DNA of 64,000 nucleotides from contig JAILIC010000026.1 of assembly GCA_024695475.1 (NCBI GenBank), positions 23,953-87,952 on the forward strand, read 5' to 3'. Shown here piece after piece: positions 20,466-29,330 of this stretch (position 1 is its first letter; each line of letters starts with the position of its first letter). A model generated the notes under the pieces. It was not told the DNA's origin. It searched no databases and saw nothing but the letters and a program-made list of their open reading frames with translations. Position numbers and translations under genes: made by a program. The stretch is from Treponema sp. Its GTDB lineage: Bacteria > Spirochaetota > Spirochaetia > Treponematales > Treponemataceae.

Positions 20466-21260
20466 TTATTTATACATGCACTTGGAACAACCACCTGGAC
20501 AGGCAAGTGTTATAAGGAGATGAGCTCCACCCTCTACTGTGCTTTTACATCGGATAAGTTTTTTTTCAAGGTTATCAAGACCAAAGATAGCGGAACATGA
20601 AACAGATACATCATATTTTGAAAAAGAATTACTGATACCACCATCTTCATACGTGTGTAGCGGTTTTTCAGTAATCGTAAACTTGTATGGAACAAAGCTA
20701 GAACCATATGTATCTGCTTGTTTATCTATCGCAGCATTAAATGTGTCTAAATGGATCTTCTTTTTTTCAAAAAAATCACTAACCTCTCTAAATGAAAGTG
20801 CTCCATCAACACTTTTGCATGTACTGGCTTCTTGTTTTTTTATGGGACAGGGACCTATAAAAACAACTGCGCAGTCATTGCCGTACAAGGTTTTAAGCAT
20901 TGCTGCATGTTGAAGGAGCGGCGAACTTTCTAAAATGATGTTTTCAGCAAATTCTGGAAACTTTTGTCTAATATACACCGCTGCAGCAGGACATGCTGCG
21001 GTAATATAAACTCGACTGGCTCCTGATTTTTTAAGAGTACGATTGTCACGCTCTATTTTTTGGGCAACCAAGGCTGTTACTAAATCAACACCTAAAGCCG
21101 TTTCACTTACACCCCAAAAACCAGCTTTTTTTAGTGCACCAATAAAAGCTTTTTCAGAAATATCTGGAAAATAGTTTTTCCATGCAGGAGCCAGTGAAGC
21201 TATAGAGATTTTACTCTTTTGTAGTATGGAAATAACGTTTTGAATGTGTGTATTAGACAT
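20466..21260 (-). CDS. minimal [FeFe]-hydrogenase H-cluster-domain-like protein (sensory/group D-like)
   Basis: ITAACPAAAVYIRQKFPE (L1-like), FIGPCPIKKQEA (L2-like), LACPGGCSKC (L3-like); no N-terminal FeS or PAS domain. Confidence 0.75.
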   Translation of the reverse strand: MSNTHIQNVISILQKSKISIASLAPAWKNYFPDISEKAFIGALKKAGFWGVSETALGVDLVTALVAQKIERDNRTLKKSGASRVYITAACPAAAVYIRQKFPEFAENIILESSPLLQHAAMLKTLYGNDCAVVFIGPCPIKKQEASTCKSVDGALSFREVSDFFEKKKIHLDTFNAAIDKQADTYGSSFVPYKFTITEKPLHTYEDGGISNSFSKYDVSVSCSAIFGLDNLEKKLIRCKSTVEGGAHLLITLACPGGCSKCMYK

Positions 21261-21410
21261 AATAAATATATGTTAGTTTAACATAACTATTGTGTCAACA
21301 AGTTATGGAAGACGTGTTGACTGTATGTCGTGAATGAGACGTAATTAAAAATGCATCAGGAGATTTTCTTACAGAGAGCATCTGGTGTATAATACGTCAG
21401 AGTATTAGGT

Positions 21411-22268
21411 ATGAACAAACGTATTACAGAAAAAGCATTACAAAAAAGTTATGAATTAGGGCAACAAGCCTCAGATAAAGATATACAAGATTTGGATACC
21501 AAACTCCCAGTCATGAAACGGGGTGTAATTGAAAAAATTTGGGATAAGGTAGTGTTTTTATGGGAACAGGTAAAATCACCAGAAGTACCATTACGCTTAA
21601 AAATGGTTATTGGCGGTGCTTTGTTGTATTTGATACTACCCATCGATGTGCTTCCAGATACATTCCCTGGCATTGGACTGCTCGATGATATGGCGGTGAT
21701 ACTTGCTGTGGTAAGGGAAGTATCGCGTTTTGCAGTTCCTAAACTCGAAAAAAAGCTTGAACAAAAGTTTTATGAAAAAAGCTTTCAAAAAATCGATGCA
21801 ACATTATCTTTGTTGTTTAAGTCTTTTTTACTGCATACGCTCATCGGATTCCTGCTTAACGCAATGGGGTGTGTCATACTCATTACCAAGCCTTTTGGGG
21901 ACGTGTATTCGCGTCCTGTTGCTTACTGTTTTTTTGCTGGCGTTTTTATATATGCGGTTATCAGGTGGGTTCGGTATGGTAAACAATATGGCAAGATGAC
22001 GTTGCTGATTGCGAGACATATACTGCAAGCAAAAAGCATTTCAAAAGGAACCGCTGCTTTTGTTATATCGGAGTATCCCTATATCGCGCATGTGTTTGCA
22101 GGAATAAAAATACTTAATGATTTTGTTCCAGAACTGCAAATACCAGATCTTCCTGATATTATAAAAGTCTTTGAGCGGTATTATAGGAAAAATGCTATCC
22201 TGTTTGCTGCTATCATGACATTGTATGCATTGTTGATAGCAGGCACTAAGTATGTACTTCTAAAGTAA
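21411..22268 (+). CDS. YkvA/DUF1232 family membrane protein
   Basis: ALLYLILPIDVLPDTFPGIGLLDDMAVI. Confidence 0.8.
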   Translation: MNKRITEKALQKSYELGQQASDKDIQDLDTKLPVMKRGVIEKIWDKVVFLWEQVKSPEVPLRLKMVIGGALLYLILPIDVLPDTFPGIGLLDDMAVILAVVREVSRFAVPKLEKKLEQKFYEKSFQKIDATLSLLFKSFLLHTLIGFLLNAMGCVILITKPFGDVYSRPVAYCFFAGVFIYAVIRWVRYGKQYGKMTLLIARHILQAKSISKGTAAFVISEYPYIAHVFAGIKILNDFVPELQIPDLPDIIKVFERYYRKNAILFAAIMTLYALLIAGTKYVLLK

Positions 22269-22280
22269 AAGCGACCGGCA

Positions 22281-23144
22281 TTAGTTTAATGCTGCTACTG
22301 CTTGTAAATCTGCTTTGGTGATGTGACAATAACCTGACGGATTTTTTAAGAGATAGTCCTGATGGTATTCTTCTGCCTCATAAAAACATTCAAGCGGTTT
22401 TAATTCTGTGTAAAACACGTTGTGCTTTTTCTTTTCTTCATCAACTGCTGCGGCAAGTTCTGCAAACATAGTTGGATCTTTATAATAAATGCCCGTTTGG
22501 TATTGGCTTCCAATATCTTCTTTTTGGCCGTCCGCTTGTTCTGGATCGATACAGAGGAAATAAGCTTTAAGCACTTTTTCGGTAGGGGTAATCAGAGGAT
22601 CATACGTAACACGGACTGTTTCCTTAAAACCTGTTTCCATACGGCATATTTGCTCATAGGTTGGGTTTTGTGTGTGTCCGTTTGCATACCCTGTTGCTGT
22701 AGCGGTAACACCAGTGAGCATCTTAAAGACACGTTCTGTTCCCCAAAAACAGCCGCCAGCTACATAAAGTACTTTTTGCCCAGTCGGAACTATATAATTG
22801 TCATCAGCTCTTGTTTCTAGGATACGATGTTCATAGTAGATTTTGTTGTCAGTACGTGTAAGTATGGAGTATCCGTTATGTTCTAAAACGTGCCGTGCCA
22901 TTTCGTTACTGGTATCTACGGCTGCATGTATAAGCGGTTCATGTAGTGTTTGATGTGCTAGTATTGTAAAATCATATATGGCACTAGCTGCTATGTGCTT
23001 ACCTTGAAAAGCCGGTTTGACTTCAAAGTAGAGCTCTGCTTTGTCCGATAGACGTAGAGTACCAACTATCGTTTCGTTATATATGATGTTGTAGACTTTG
23101 TCTTCCTGTTGTTCCAATGTTATTTTTACATATTTGTTTTGCAT
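22281..23144 (-). CDS. msrA: fusion: GNAT acetyltransferase-like + peptide methionine sulfoxide reductase A
   Basis: C-terminal VLYVAGGCFWGTERVFKMLTGV, YHQDYL; N-terminal ~105 aa GNAT-like (VKPAFQGKHIAASAIYDF...VDTSNEMARHVLEHNGY). Confidence 0.88.
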   Translation of the reverse strand: MQNKYVKITLEQQEDKVYNIIYNETIVGTLRLSDKAELYFEVKPAFQGKHIAASAIYDFTILAHQTLHEPLIHAAVDTSNEMARHVLEHNGYSILTRTDNKIYYEHRILETRADDNYIVPTGQKVLYVAGGCFWGTERVFKMLTGVTATATGYANGHTQNPTYEQICRMETGFKETVRVTYDPLITPTEKVLKAYFLCIDPEQADGQKEDIGSQYQTGIYYKDPTMFAELAAAVDEEKKKHNVFYTELKPLECFYEAEEYHQDYLLKNPSGYCHITKADLQAVAALN

Positions 23145-23266
23145 ATATCGATTCCTTGCTTTGTGATTGTCCTATGCTTAGTGTACCTGTATGCGGTATT
23201 GTCTGTATGCAGCAGATACCATAGCTGCTATCACACAAACATACCGCATGTATTGCTATAAAACTA

Positions 23267-24193
23267 TCACGGAAGTTTTTTACCTGATGAAAGGTAAATC
23301 TTGTACCACTCATTGTGTGTTAATTCAAATGTTGTGGCATCACAGATGTCTTTTAAGTGATCAGGATTCATTGTGCCAGCAAGTACCTGCATTTTTGCAG
23401 GATGGCGTAAGATCCATGCGATTGCTACTGCTGTTTTGGAAACTCCATATTTTTGACCAACCTCTGCTAGCGCTTTGTTTATTTCAGGAAATTCTGGGCT
23501 GTCGACAAAGCAACCTTTGAAAAATCCATATTGAAGTGGAGACCATGCTTGTATGGTAATGTTGTTCAAACGGCAATAATCGAGAGTACCGTTGTCTCTG
23601 TCAATTGAACGATCAGAGGTAAGATTGTTAAGGAACAAGGCCTGGTCAATAAGTTGTGACTGCTCAAGAGAAAGTTGTAACTGATTAAAAATGAGTGGTT
23701 GCTTTACGCAACGTTTTAATAGTTCAATTTGTAGTGGGGGTACATTGCTTACACCAAAGTGACGGACCTTACCGTTTTTATAGAGGGTGTCAAATGCTTC
23801 TGCAACTTGTTCTGGCTCAAAAATCAAATCAGGACGGTGCAAGAGTAATACATCAAGATAATCGAGCTTCATGCGGGTGAGACTTTCATCAACACTGACT
23901 AAAATATTTTCCTTAGTCCAGTCAAATTCATTGCGCTCAAAACGAAGTCCGCATTTGGTCTGAATAAAAACATCCTCACGTTTAATACCGGACTGCTTGA
24001 ATGCGTCTCCAAAACGTTTTTCGGCTTCGCCATTTCCGTAACAGGTTGCGTTATCAAAAAAATTGATACCGAGATCAATTGATGTATGAATCATTTTTTC
24101 TGCTTGATCAACCGTCAGGGCTGGCATACGCATGCAACCCAAAATAATCGATGAGGCATTTGCCGGTCCATTTTGTACACTAATCGTTTTCAT
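23267..24193 (-). CDS. aldo/keto reductase
   Basis: LGINFFDNATCYGNGEAEKRFG, YLDVLLLHRPD, VRHFGVSN. Confidence 0.92.
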   Translation of the reverse strand: MKTISVQNGPANASSIILGCMRMPALTVDQAEKMIHTSIDLGINFFDNATCYGNGEAEKRFGDAFKQSGIKREDVFIQTKCGLRFERNEFDWTKENILVSVDESLTRMKLDYLDVLLLHRPDLIFEPEQVAEAFDTLYKNGKVRHFGVSNVPPLQIELLKRCVKQPLIFNQLQLSLEQSQLIDQALFLNNLTSDRSIDRDNGTLDYCRLNNITIQAWSPLQYGFFKGCFVDSPEFPEINKALAEVGQKYGVSKTAVAIAWILRHPAKMQVLAGTMNPDHLKDICDATTFELTHNEWYKIYLSSGKKLP

Positions 24194-24283
24194 TACAAAC
24201 TCCTTTGGGTAATATACTTTTTTTCTATTTAATATAGTACCACCAGTAATTGTATCAGTTGAAATGGAATAACGCTAGTTTTT

Positions 24284-25414
24284 TTATCTGGCTATGTGTA
24301 ACAGAATATGCAATCCTGTAAGGAATACAAGGAATACAATGTTGTATACACTAAAAGTAGCCAAGTATCTTCCTCCTGACGGTAGGGCTCGTTTTTCACG
24401 ATTGGCAGCATATATCTTAAAGGATATTAAACTGGCAAGAGAGGCAACGAGCGTTCCTAATCCGCCTGCATTGACACCAATAAGTAATTCTTGTGTGCCT
24501 GCGCTGGTAAATGGGTAAAGCAGGAGTGTTGCAGGTACATTGCTGATAATCTGACTTGAAATAACAGCTGCTGTGTATTCATTTCCCTGTACGATGTTCA
24601 TTAAAAAGGATTTAATTGGGGTAATTGCAGCAATATTCCCTGTAAAGATAAAGAAAGCCATAAACGTGAGTAAAAGCATGTAATCAATGTGGGCTAAAAC
24701 CTTTCTATCTAGAATGCTAAGAACTGTCAACACACAGAGTGCACATACCCATTTTGGAATAAGACGAACGACTGCAAGCAGGCACAATACAAACAGACAA
24801 AAATAGATTACAGTTTTTAATCGAGATGCACCAGCTGTATTCCGTGCAGTGGCTGGTTGTATCTGTTTTTTTGCAGGGATACGAACCAGACAGACGCATA
24901 GACCAATAAAGCACAAAATAGAATAGGGGAGAATAATCTTAATAAAGTCAAAAACGGGGAGACCCATTTTTTCAAACAAGAAGAGATTTTGAGGATTGCC
25001 CAGTGGAGTGAGCATGCTGCCAGTATTGGCTGCAATAGTTTGGAGTATGACTGTCAGCATGACGATGTTTGGAATACCTGCTCCACCTAATAACTCGATA
25101 GTGAGGGGAATAAAGGTTAGCAGGGCGACATCGTTGGTAATAAACATGCTTGAAAAAAAGCAGAGGAAAATAAGTACAAAACTGAGTGCTCTGATAGATG
25201 AGACCTTGCCGCAAAGAAAAACTCCAGCCTTTTCAAATAAGCCGCAGGCACGAAATGCGCCAACAACGCCCATGAGGGCAAAGAGAATACACAGAGTATT
25301 CCAGTCTATATATGTAAGGTATTGTTGTGTTGGTGGTACAAAAAAGCTGCTCAGAAGTGCACAGGTAAAGGCAGCAAAAAAGACAGCTTCTTTTTTAATA
25401 AATTGTAAAATCAT
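24284..25414 (-). CDS. SLC13/ArsB-like anion or citrate transporter
   Basis: polytopic; TNDVALLTFIPL, NTGSMLTPLGNPQNLFLF signatures. Confidence 0.85.
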   Translation of the reverse strand: MILQFIKKEAVFFAAFTCALLSSFFVPPTQQYLTYIDWNTLCILFALMGVVGAFRACGLFEKAGVFLCGKVSSIRALSFVLIFLCFFSSMFITNDVALLTFIPLTIELLGGAGIPNIVMLTVILQTIAANTGSMLTPLGNPQNLFLFEKMGLPVFDFIKIILPYSILCFIGLCVCLVRIPAKKQIQPATARNTAGASRLKTVIYFCLFVLCLLAVVRLIPKWVCALCVLTVLSILDRKVLAHIDYMLLLTFMAFFIFTGNIAAITPIKSFLMNIVQGNEYTAAVISSQIISNVPATLLLYPFTSAGTQELLIGVNAGGLGTLVASLASLISFKIYAANREKRALPSGGRYLATFSVYNIVFLVFLTGLHILLHIAR

Positions 25415-25500
25415 AATATAAAGAGCATAGTACTTTATAGACAGTTAGCATATAGCAAAATCATTTTTTTTGCTGTGGTTTTGTTGTTATGACAAAAATA

Positions 25501-25544
25501 GCAGTATGAAAACCCAGTCTCTGGTATTTTCATACTGCCTTACT
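25501..25544 (-). terminator. intrinsic terminator for metY
   Basis: GCAGTATGAAAA...TTTTCATACTGC, 12-bp perfect stem with nested CCAG/CTGG, T-rich flank on the minus strand. Confidence 0.65.
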
Positions 25545-25602
25545 CTCTCTTTTTCTCTCCGATGTTGTCTATAGCGTTCTGGAGAAAAACGCTAAAACTT
25601 TT

Positions 25603-26883
25603 TTATATTGCTGCAAATCCATTTTCCAAATCCGCGATGATGTCGTCGATATGTTCTGTACCGATTGACAGGCGGATAGTACTTTGGGTAATGCCTTGAT
25701 CTGCAAGCTCTGCATCACTAAGCTGACTGTGTGTTGTACTTGCCGGATGGATGACAAGCGATTTTACATCAGCAACGTTAGCAAGGAGGCTGAATATCTT
25801 TAGGTTGTCAATAAACTTCCATGCTTCGTCACGACCTCCTTTAATCTCAAAGGTAAAGATGGAACCGGCACCATTGGGGAAGTACTTTTGATATAGCGCA
25901 TGATCTGGATGATCTGATAGTGACGGATGGTTGACTTTTGAAACTTTAGGATGGTTTTTCAAAAACTCAATTACCTTTTTGGTATTTTCGACATGGCGAT
26001 CCAATCTTAATGAGAGGGTTTCAACCCCTTGGAGCAATAAGAATGCATTGAATGGCGAAATGGTTGCACCAGTGTCTCTGAGTAAGATAGCCCGGATGTA
26101 TGTTACAAAGGCAGCTGGTCCTACTGCATCATAAAAAGAAATACCGTGGTAGCTCGGATTAGGATCTGCAATGTTTTTGTATTTACCGCTCTTTTTCCAG
26201 TTAAACTTGCCACTATCAACTATGATGCCACCGAGTGTTGTGCCGTGTCCTCCAATAAACTTTGTTGCAGAGTGAACAACGATATCTGCACCGTGCTCGA
26301 TTGGACGAATGAGGTATGGTGTACCAAATGTGTTGTCTATTACGAGTGGAATACCATGTTTGTGTGCAATATTTGCAATGGCATCGATGTCTGGAATATC
26401 AGAGTTTGGATTACCTAATGTTTCAAGATAGATTGCACGAGTATTTTCTTTGATGGCTTCTTCGACTTCAGTCAAATTATGTGCATTAACAAAAGTGGTG
26501 CTGATACCATATTGAGGAAGTGTGTGTGCTAATAGGTTATAGCTGCCTCCATAGATTGTCTTTTGTGCGACAATGTGACCGCCATTTGCAGCCAAGGCTT
26601 GGATGGTGTAAGAGATAGCTGCGGCACCAGATGCAGTTGCAAGGGCTGCAACACCGCCTTCAAGGGCGGCAAGTCGTTTTTCAAGAACATCCTGTGTTGA
26701 GTTTGTAAGACGACCGTAAATATTACCTGCATCGGCTAAACCAAAACGATCTGCTGCATGCTTTGCATTGTGAAAAACATACGAGGTTGTCTGATAAATG
26801 GGAACCGCACGAGAATCTGTTGCTGGATCTGCCTGTTCTTGTCCTACGTGTAATTGCAATGTTTCAAATTTATATTGTGCCAT
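25603..26883 (-). CDS. metY: O-acetylhomoserine (thiol)-lyase / aminocarboxypropyltransferase
   Basis: LQLHVGQEQADPATDSRAVPIYQTTSYVF, VVHSATKFIGGHG PLP lysine motif. Confidence 0.93.
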   Translation of the reverse strand: MAQYKFETLQLHVGQEQADPATDSRAVPIYQTTSYVFHNAKHAADRFGLADAGNIYGRLTNSTQDVLEKRLAALEGGVAALATASGAAAISYTIQALAANGGHIVAQKTIYGGSYNLLAHTLPQYGISTTFVNAHNLTEVEEAIKENTRAIYLETLGNPNSDIPDIDAIANIAHKHGIPLVIDNTFGTPYLIRPIEHGADIVVHSATKFIGGHGTTLGGIIVDSGKFNWKKSGKYKNIADPNPSYHGISFYDAVGPAAFVTYIRAILLRDTGATISPFNAFLLLQGVETLSLRLDRHVENTKKVIEFLKNHPKVSKVNHPSLSDHPDHALYQKYFPNGAGSIFTFEIKGGRDEAWKFIDNLKIFSLLANVADVKSLVIHPASTTHSQLSDAELADQGITQSTIRLSIGTEHIDDIIADLENGFAAI

Positions 26884-26922
26884 ACTGTTGTCTCCTGTAT
26901 ATGCCTCTCCCTCTGGTTATGT

Positions 26923-26957
26923 AAAATCTATGGGTATACAATAAGCCCATGATTTTT
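26923..26957 (-). promoter_or_regulatory. candidate attenuator hairpin upstream of metY
   Basis: minus strand AAAATCATGGGCTTATTGTATACCCATAGATTTT; arms AAAATCATGGG / CCCATaGATTTT. Confidence 0.4.
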
Positions 26958-27097
26958 ATAGGGTAGAGAATAATAAAATAATAGTGTGATACGTACAGAA
27001 CGGTGTGATACACTAACAGCTTTATAAAAACCGTACGCATACACTCCGACTGTTATATCGTTTTTAATGTTGATTTTTGGCTGAAGAAATTACAGCC

Positions 27098-27175
27098 TTA
27101 TTTGGAAAGACAACAGAGGCACATACGACCATTGCGGAAATTTTCACGGACAAGCTTTTCAAAGTAAATAACCAT
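27098..27175 (-). CDS. 25-aa Cys-rich leader peptide candidate
   Basis: minus strand AAGGAGGTACAATATG then MVIYFEKLVRENFRNGRMCLCCLSK-stop; strong RBS, promoter upstream, metY ~215 nt downstream. Confidence 0.65.
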   Translation of the reverse strand: MVIYFEKLVRENFRNGRMCLCCLSK

Positions 27176-27214
27176 ATTGTACCTCCTTAATAAAATCCGC
27201 CTTAGCGGTATTGT

Positions 27215-27237
27215 ATACCTAGTATTGCGCTAGGTAT
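27215..27237. promoter_or_regulatory. palindromic operator candidate 1 (metY leader)
   Basis: ATACCTAG-N7-CTAGGTAT perfect. Confidence 0.7.
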
Positions 27238-27249
27238 ATCTTATACTTA

Positions 27250-27283
27250 TTTATATTTTATATTACCTATTTAGTCAATAGGT
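27250..27283 (-). promoter_or_regulatory. sigma70-like promoter overlapped by operator candidate 2
   Basis: minus strand TTGACT-N17-TATAAA (27278 to 27250); ACCTAT-N7-ATAGGT at 27265-27283 covers the -35. Confidence 0.7.
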
Positions 27284-27319
27284 TTAATGAAAAAAATAAA
27301 AAAAAACACTTGAGCAAGG

Positions 27320-27333
27320 CTTAATTAACCTTT
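27320..27333 (-). promoter_or_regulatory. candidate response-regulator box
   Basis: AAAGGTTAATTAAG (minus strand), identical 14-mer at 29197-29210 (plus strand). Confidence 0.5.
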
Positions 27334-27395
27334 CTGCAACATTAATTCTTTATTGCATGAATTGACCACAGAAAAAAGCCTATTATAATGATTTT

Positions 27396-28097
27396 ATGGC
27401 ATACAAAATTCTCATAGCTGATGATGAAAACGAAGTTATTGAACTGTTAAAGCTGTATCTTGAAAAAGATGGCCATATTGTGTATGGCGCAAATGATGGT
27501 ATGACAGCGTTAGGAATTGTTTCTACTGAACAGTTGGATTGTGCTCTTTTGGACGTTATGATGCCGGAACTTAATGGATTTCAGCTACTAAAGAAAATAC
27601 GTGAAAAAAGTGCCATTCCTGTGCTCATGCTTACTGCCCGTGTAGCTTCCTCTGATAAAGTTTTAGGACTTGAATTGGGCGCAGATGATTATGTTACTAA
27701 ACCTTTTGATCCTCTTGAAGTGGTCGCCCGCATAAAAGCACATGTACGTAGATACATAGGTTCATATGATAGTGTATCCAGTACCGAGTCAAAGCAAAAA
27801 CAGACTATAGTATATGGGAACTTTACCCTTGATACTGACAGTTGTTCATTACAAAAGAATGGAACAGCAATCGAAGTTACTTCGACAGAATTTAAATTAC
27901 TAAAACTGTTTTTTTCGTCGCCTGGTAGAGTATTTACTAAGGAACAACTTACGGCTGCTGGCTGGGAACAGAATTCCTATGTTGAAGATAATAGTTTGAT
28001 GGTTGCTTTGAGTAAGCTTCGCAGTAAGATGGGAGAAGAAATCTGTATAAAGAATATCAGAGGTTTGGGCTATCGGCTGGAGAAAAAGAATGAGTAA
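27396..28097 (+). CDS. OmpR-family response regulator
   Basis: ILIADDENEVIELL, LLDVMMPELNGF, KPFDPLEVVARI; winged-helix C-terminus. Confidence 0.95.
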   Translation: MAYKILIADDENEVIELLKLYLEKDGHIVYGANDGMTALGIVSTEQLDCALLDVMMPELNGFQLLKKIREKSAIPVLMLTARVASSDKVLGLELGADDYVTKPFDPLEVVARIKAHVRRYIGSYDSVSSTESKQKQTIVYGNFTLDTDSCSLQKNGTAIEVTSTEFKLLKLFFSSPGRVFTKEQLTAAGWEQNSYVEDNSLMVALSKLRSKMGEEICIKNIRGLGYRLEKKNE

Positions 28098-29166
28098 GCT
28101 TAAACATATCGTAGCATGGCAAACATTAAAATATCAGTTTGGTTTTTATTGTGCAGTCTTTACGCTTATATGGTTTGTTGTCAGTTCTTTTTGCTGGTTG
28201 CTCATAGATATTATTATAAAAGGTACGACTCTTGAGGAGTCTAACGAATTATTACCGTTATATATTGTGGGGTCGTTGATTATCTTGGTGTTATGTATAC
28301 TGCCGTTTATGTATGTCATTAATCGGACAATCAGCAAACCCATGAAAAAGATTGTACAGGCAATAAATGAGCTGGGACCAGACAATTATCATATACATAT
28401 TGATGTTCCGACACCTCATGAGTTTGCCGAGATTGCACAGGCATTAAACTATATGTCCGCTAAATGGGAAGAAGCCGAACAAATCAAGGAAAGCACTGCA
28501 AAAGAGCGCACGCTCCTTTTTGCAAACATGGCACATGACCTTAAGACTCCTATTACCAGCATTATCGGGTATTCGAAAGCGCTCAAAGATGGCATGGTCA
28601 CTGATCCGGTAAAACAGAGTGAGTATCTTGATACGATTAACAAAAAGGCTGTCCGTATGAACGAACTTATTGATAGACTTTTTGAGTATGTCAAATTGGA
28701 AAGCCCTGAAAATATACTCCACAAAACTAATACAGATATTGCTGAACTTTTACGCACTTCTGTTGCAGATATATACACTGATTTTGAAAGGAATGGTATT
28801 ACACTTGATATCGATATTCCTGAAACTCCTGTCATTAAATGCGTTGATTCCCTTGAAATAGAAAGGGTATTTATAAATATTATGAACAATGCCATTAAAC
28901 ATAATCCGAGAGGAATTACTGTACGGGTGTCTATGGATCATAATGGCAAAGTTGTGATTGCTGATACAGGTACTCCTGTGGAGGATGACCTGCAAAAACA
29001 ATTGTTTAAGCCCTTTGTTTCGGGAGATGCTTCTCGGATGTCTAAGAATGGCAGTGGGTTGGGACTTGCCTTGTCCTATAAGATAATGAAAAAACACAAC
29101 GGCGATCTTGTTTTTGAGTCTCCCTATAATGAATATACAAAAGCATTTATTATTTGTTTTGCATAA
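28090..29166 (+). CDS. sensor histidine kinase (HAMP, HisKA, HATPase)
   Basis: FANMAHDLKTPITSIIGYSKAL H-box; NAIKHNPRG; SGLGLALSYKI. Confidence 0.95.
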   Translation: MSKLKHIVAWQTLKYQFGFYCAVFTLIWFVVSSFCWLLIDIIIKGTTLEESNELLPLYIVGSLIILVLCILPFMYVINRTISKPMKKIVQAINELGPDNYHIHIDVPTPHEFAEIAQALNYMSAKWEEAEQIKESTAKERTLLFANMAHDLKTPITSIIGYSKALKDGMVTDPVKQSEYLDTINKKAVRMNELIDRLFEYVKLESPENILHKTNTDIAELLRTSVADIYTDFERNGITLDIDIPETPVIKCVDSLEIERVFINIMNNAIKHNPRGITVRVSMDHNGKVVIADTGTPVEDDLQKQLFKPFVSGDASRMSKNGSGLGLALSYKIMKKHNGDLVFESPYNEYTKAFIICFA

Positions 29167-29196
29167 GGGTGCGCTTGGTAACTGTTAAGTGGGTAT

Positions 29197-29230
29197 AAAG
29201 GTTAATTAAGGTTTCGAAAAGGTTTATTAA
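29197..29230 (+). promoter_or_regulatory. candidate response-regulator direct repeats
   Basis: AAAGGTTAATTAAG (29197) and AAAGGTTTATTAA (29218), 21 bp start to start. Confidence 0.55.
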
Positions 29231-29248
29231 AATATAAGAAAGACTGAT

Positions 29249-29330
29249 CCTGTATTGTTTTAGTGTCAACTGACATATGAGCCTATACAGGCTGGTAAAA
29301 ACCTCCTGTATGACAACAGGAGGTTTTTTT
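29249..29330 (+). promoter_or_regulatory. candidate attenuator with RBS-sequestering terminator hairpin
   Basis: CCTGTAT (29249-29255), ATACAGG (29285-29291), CCTGTAT (29305-29311); terminator stem 29297-29308 / 29317-29328 with T7 tract ending directly at the ATG (29331). Confidence 0.65.
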
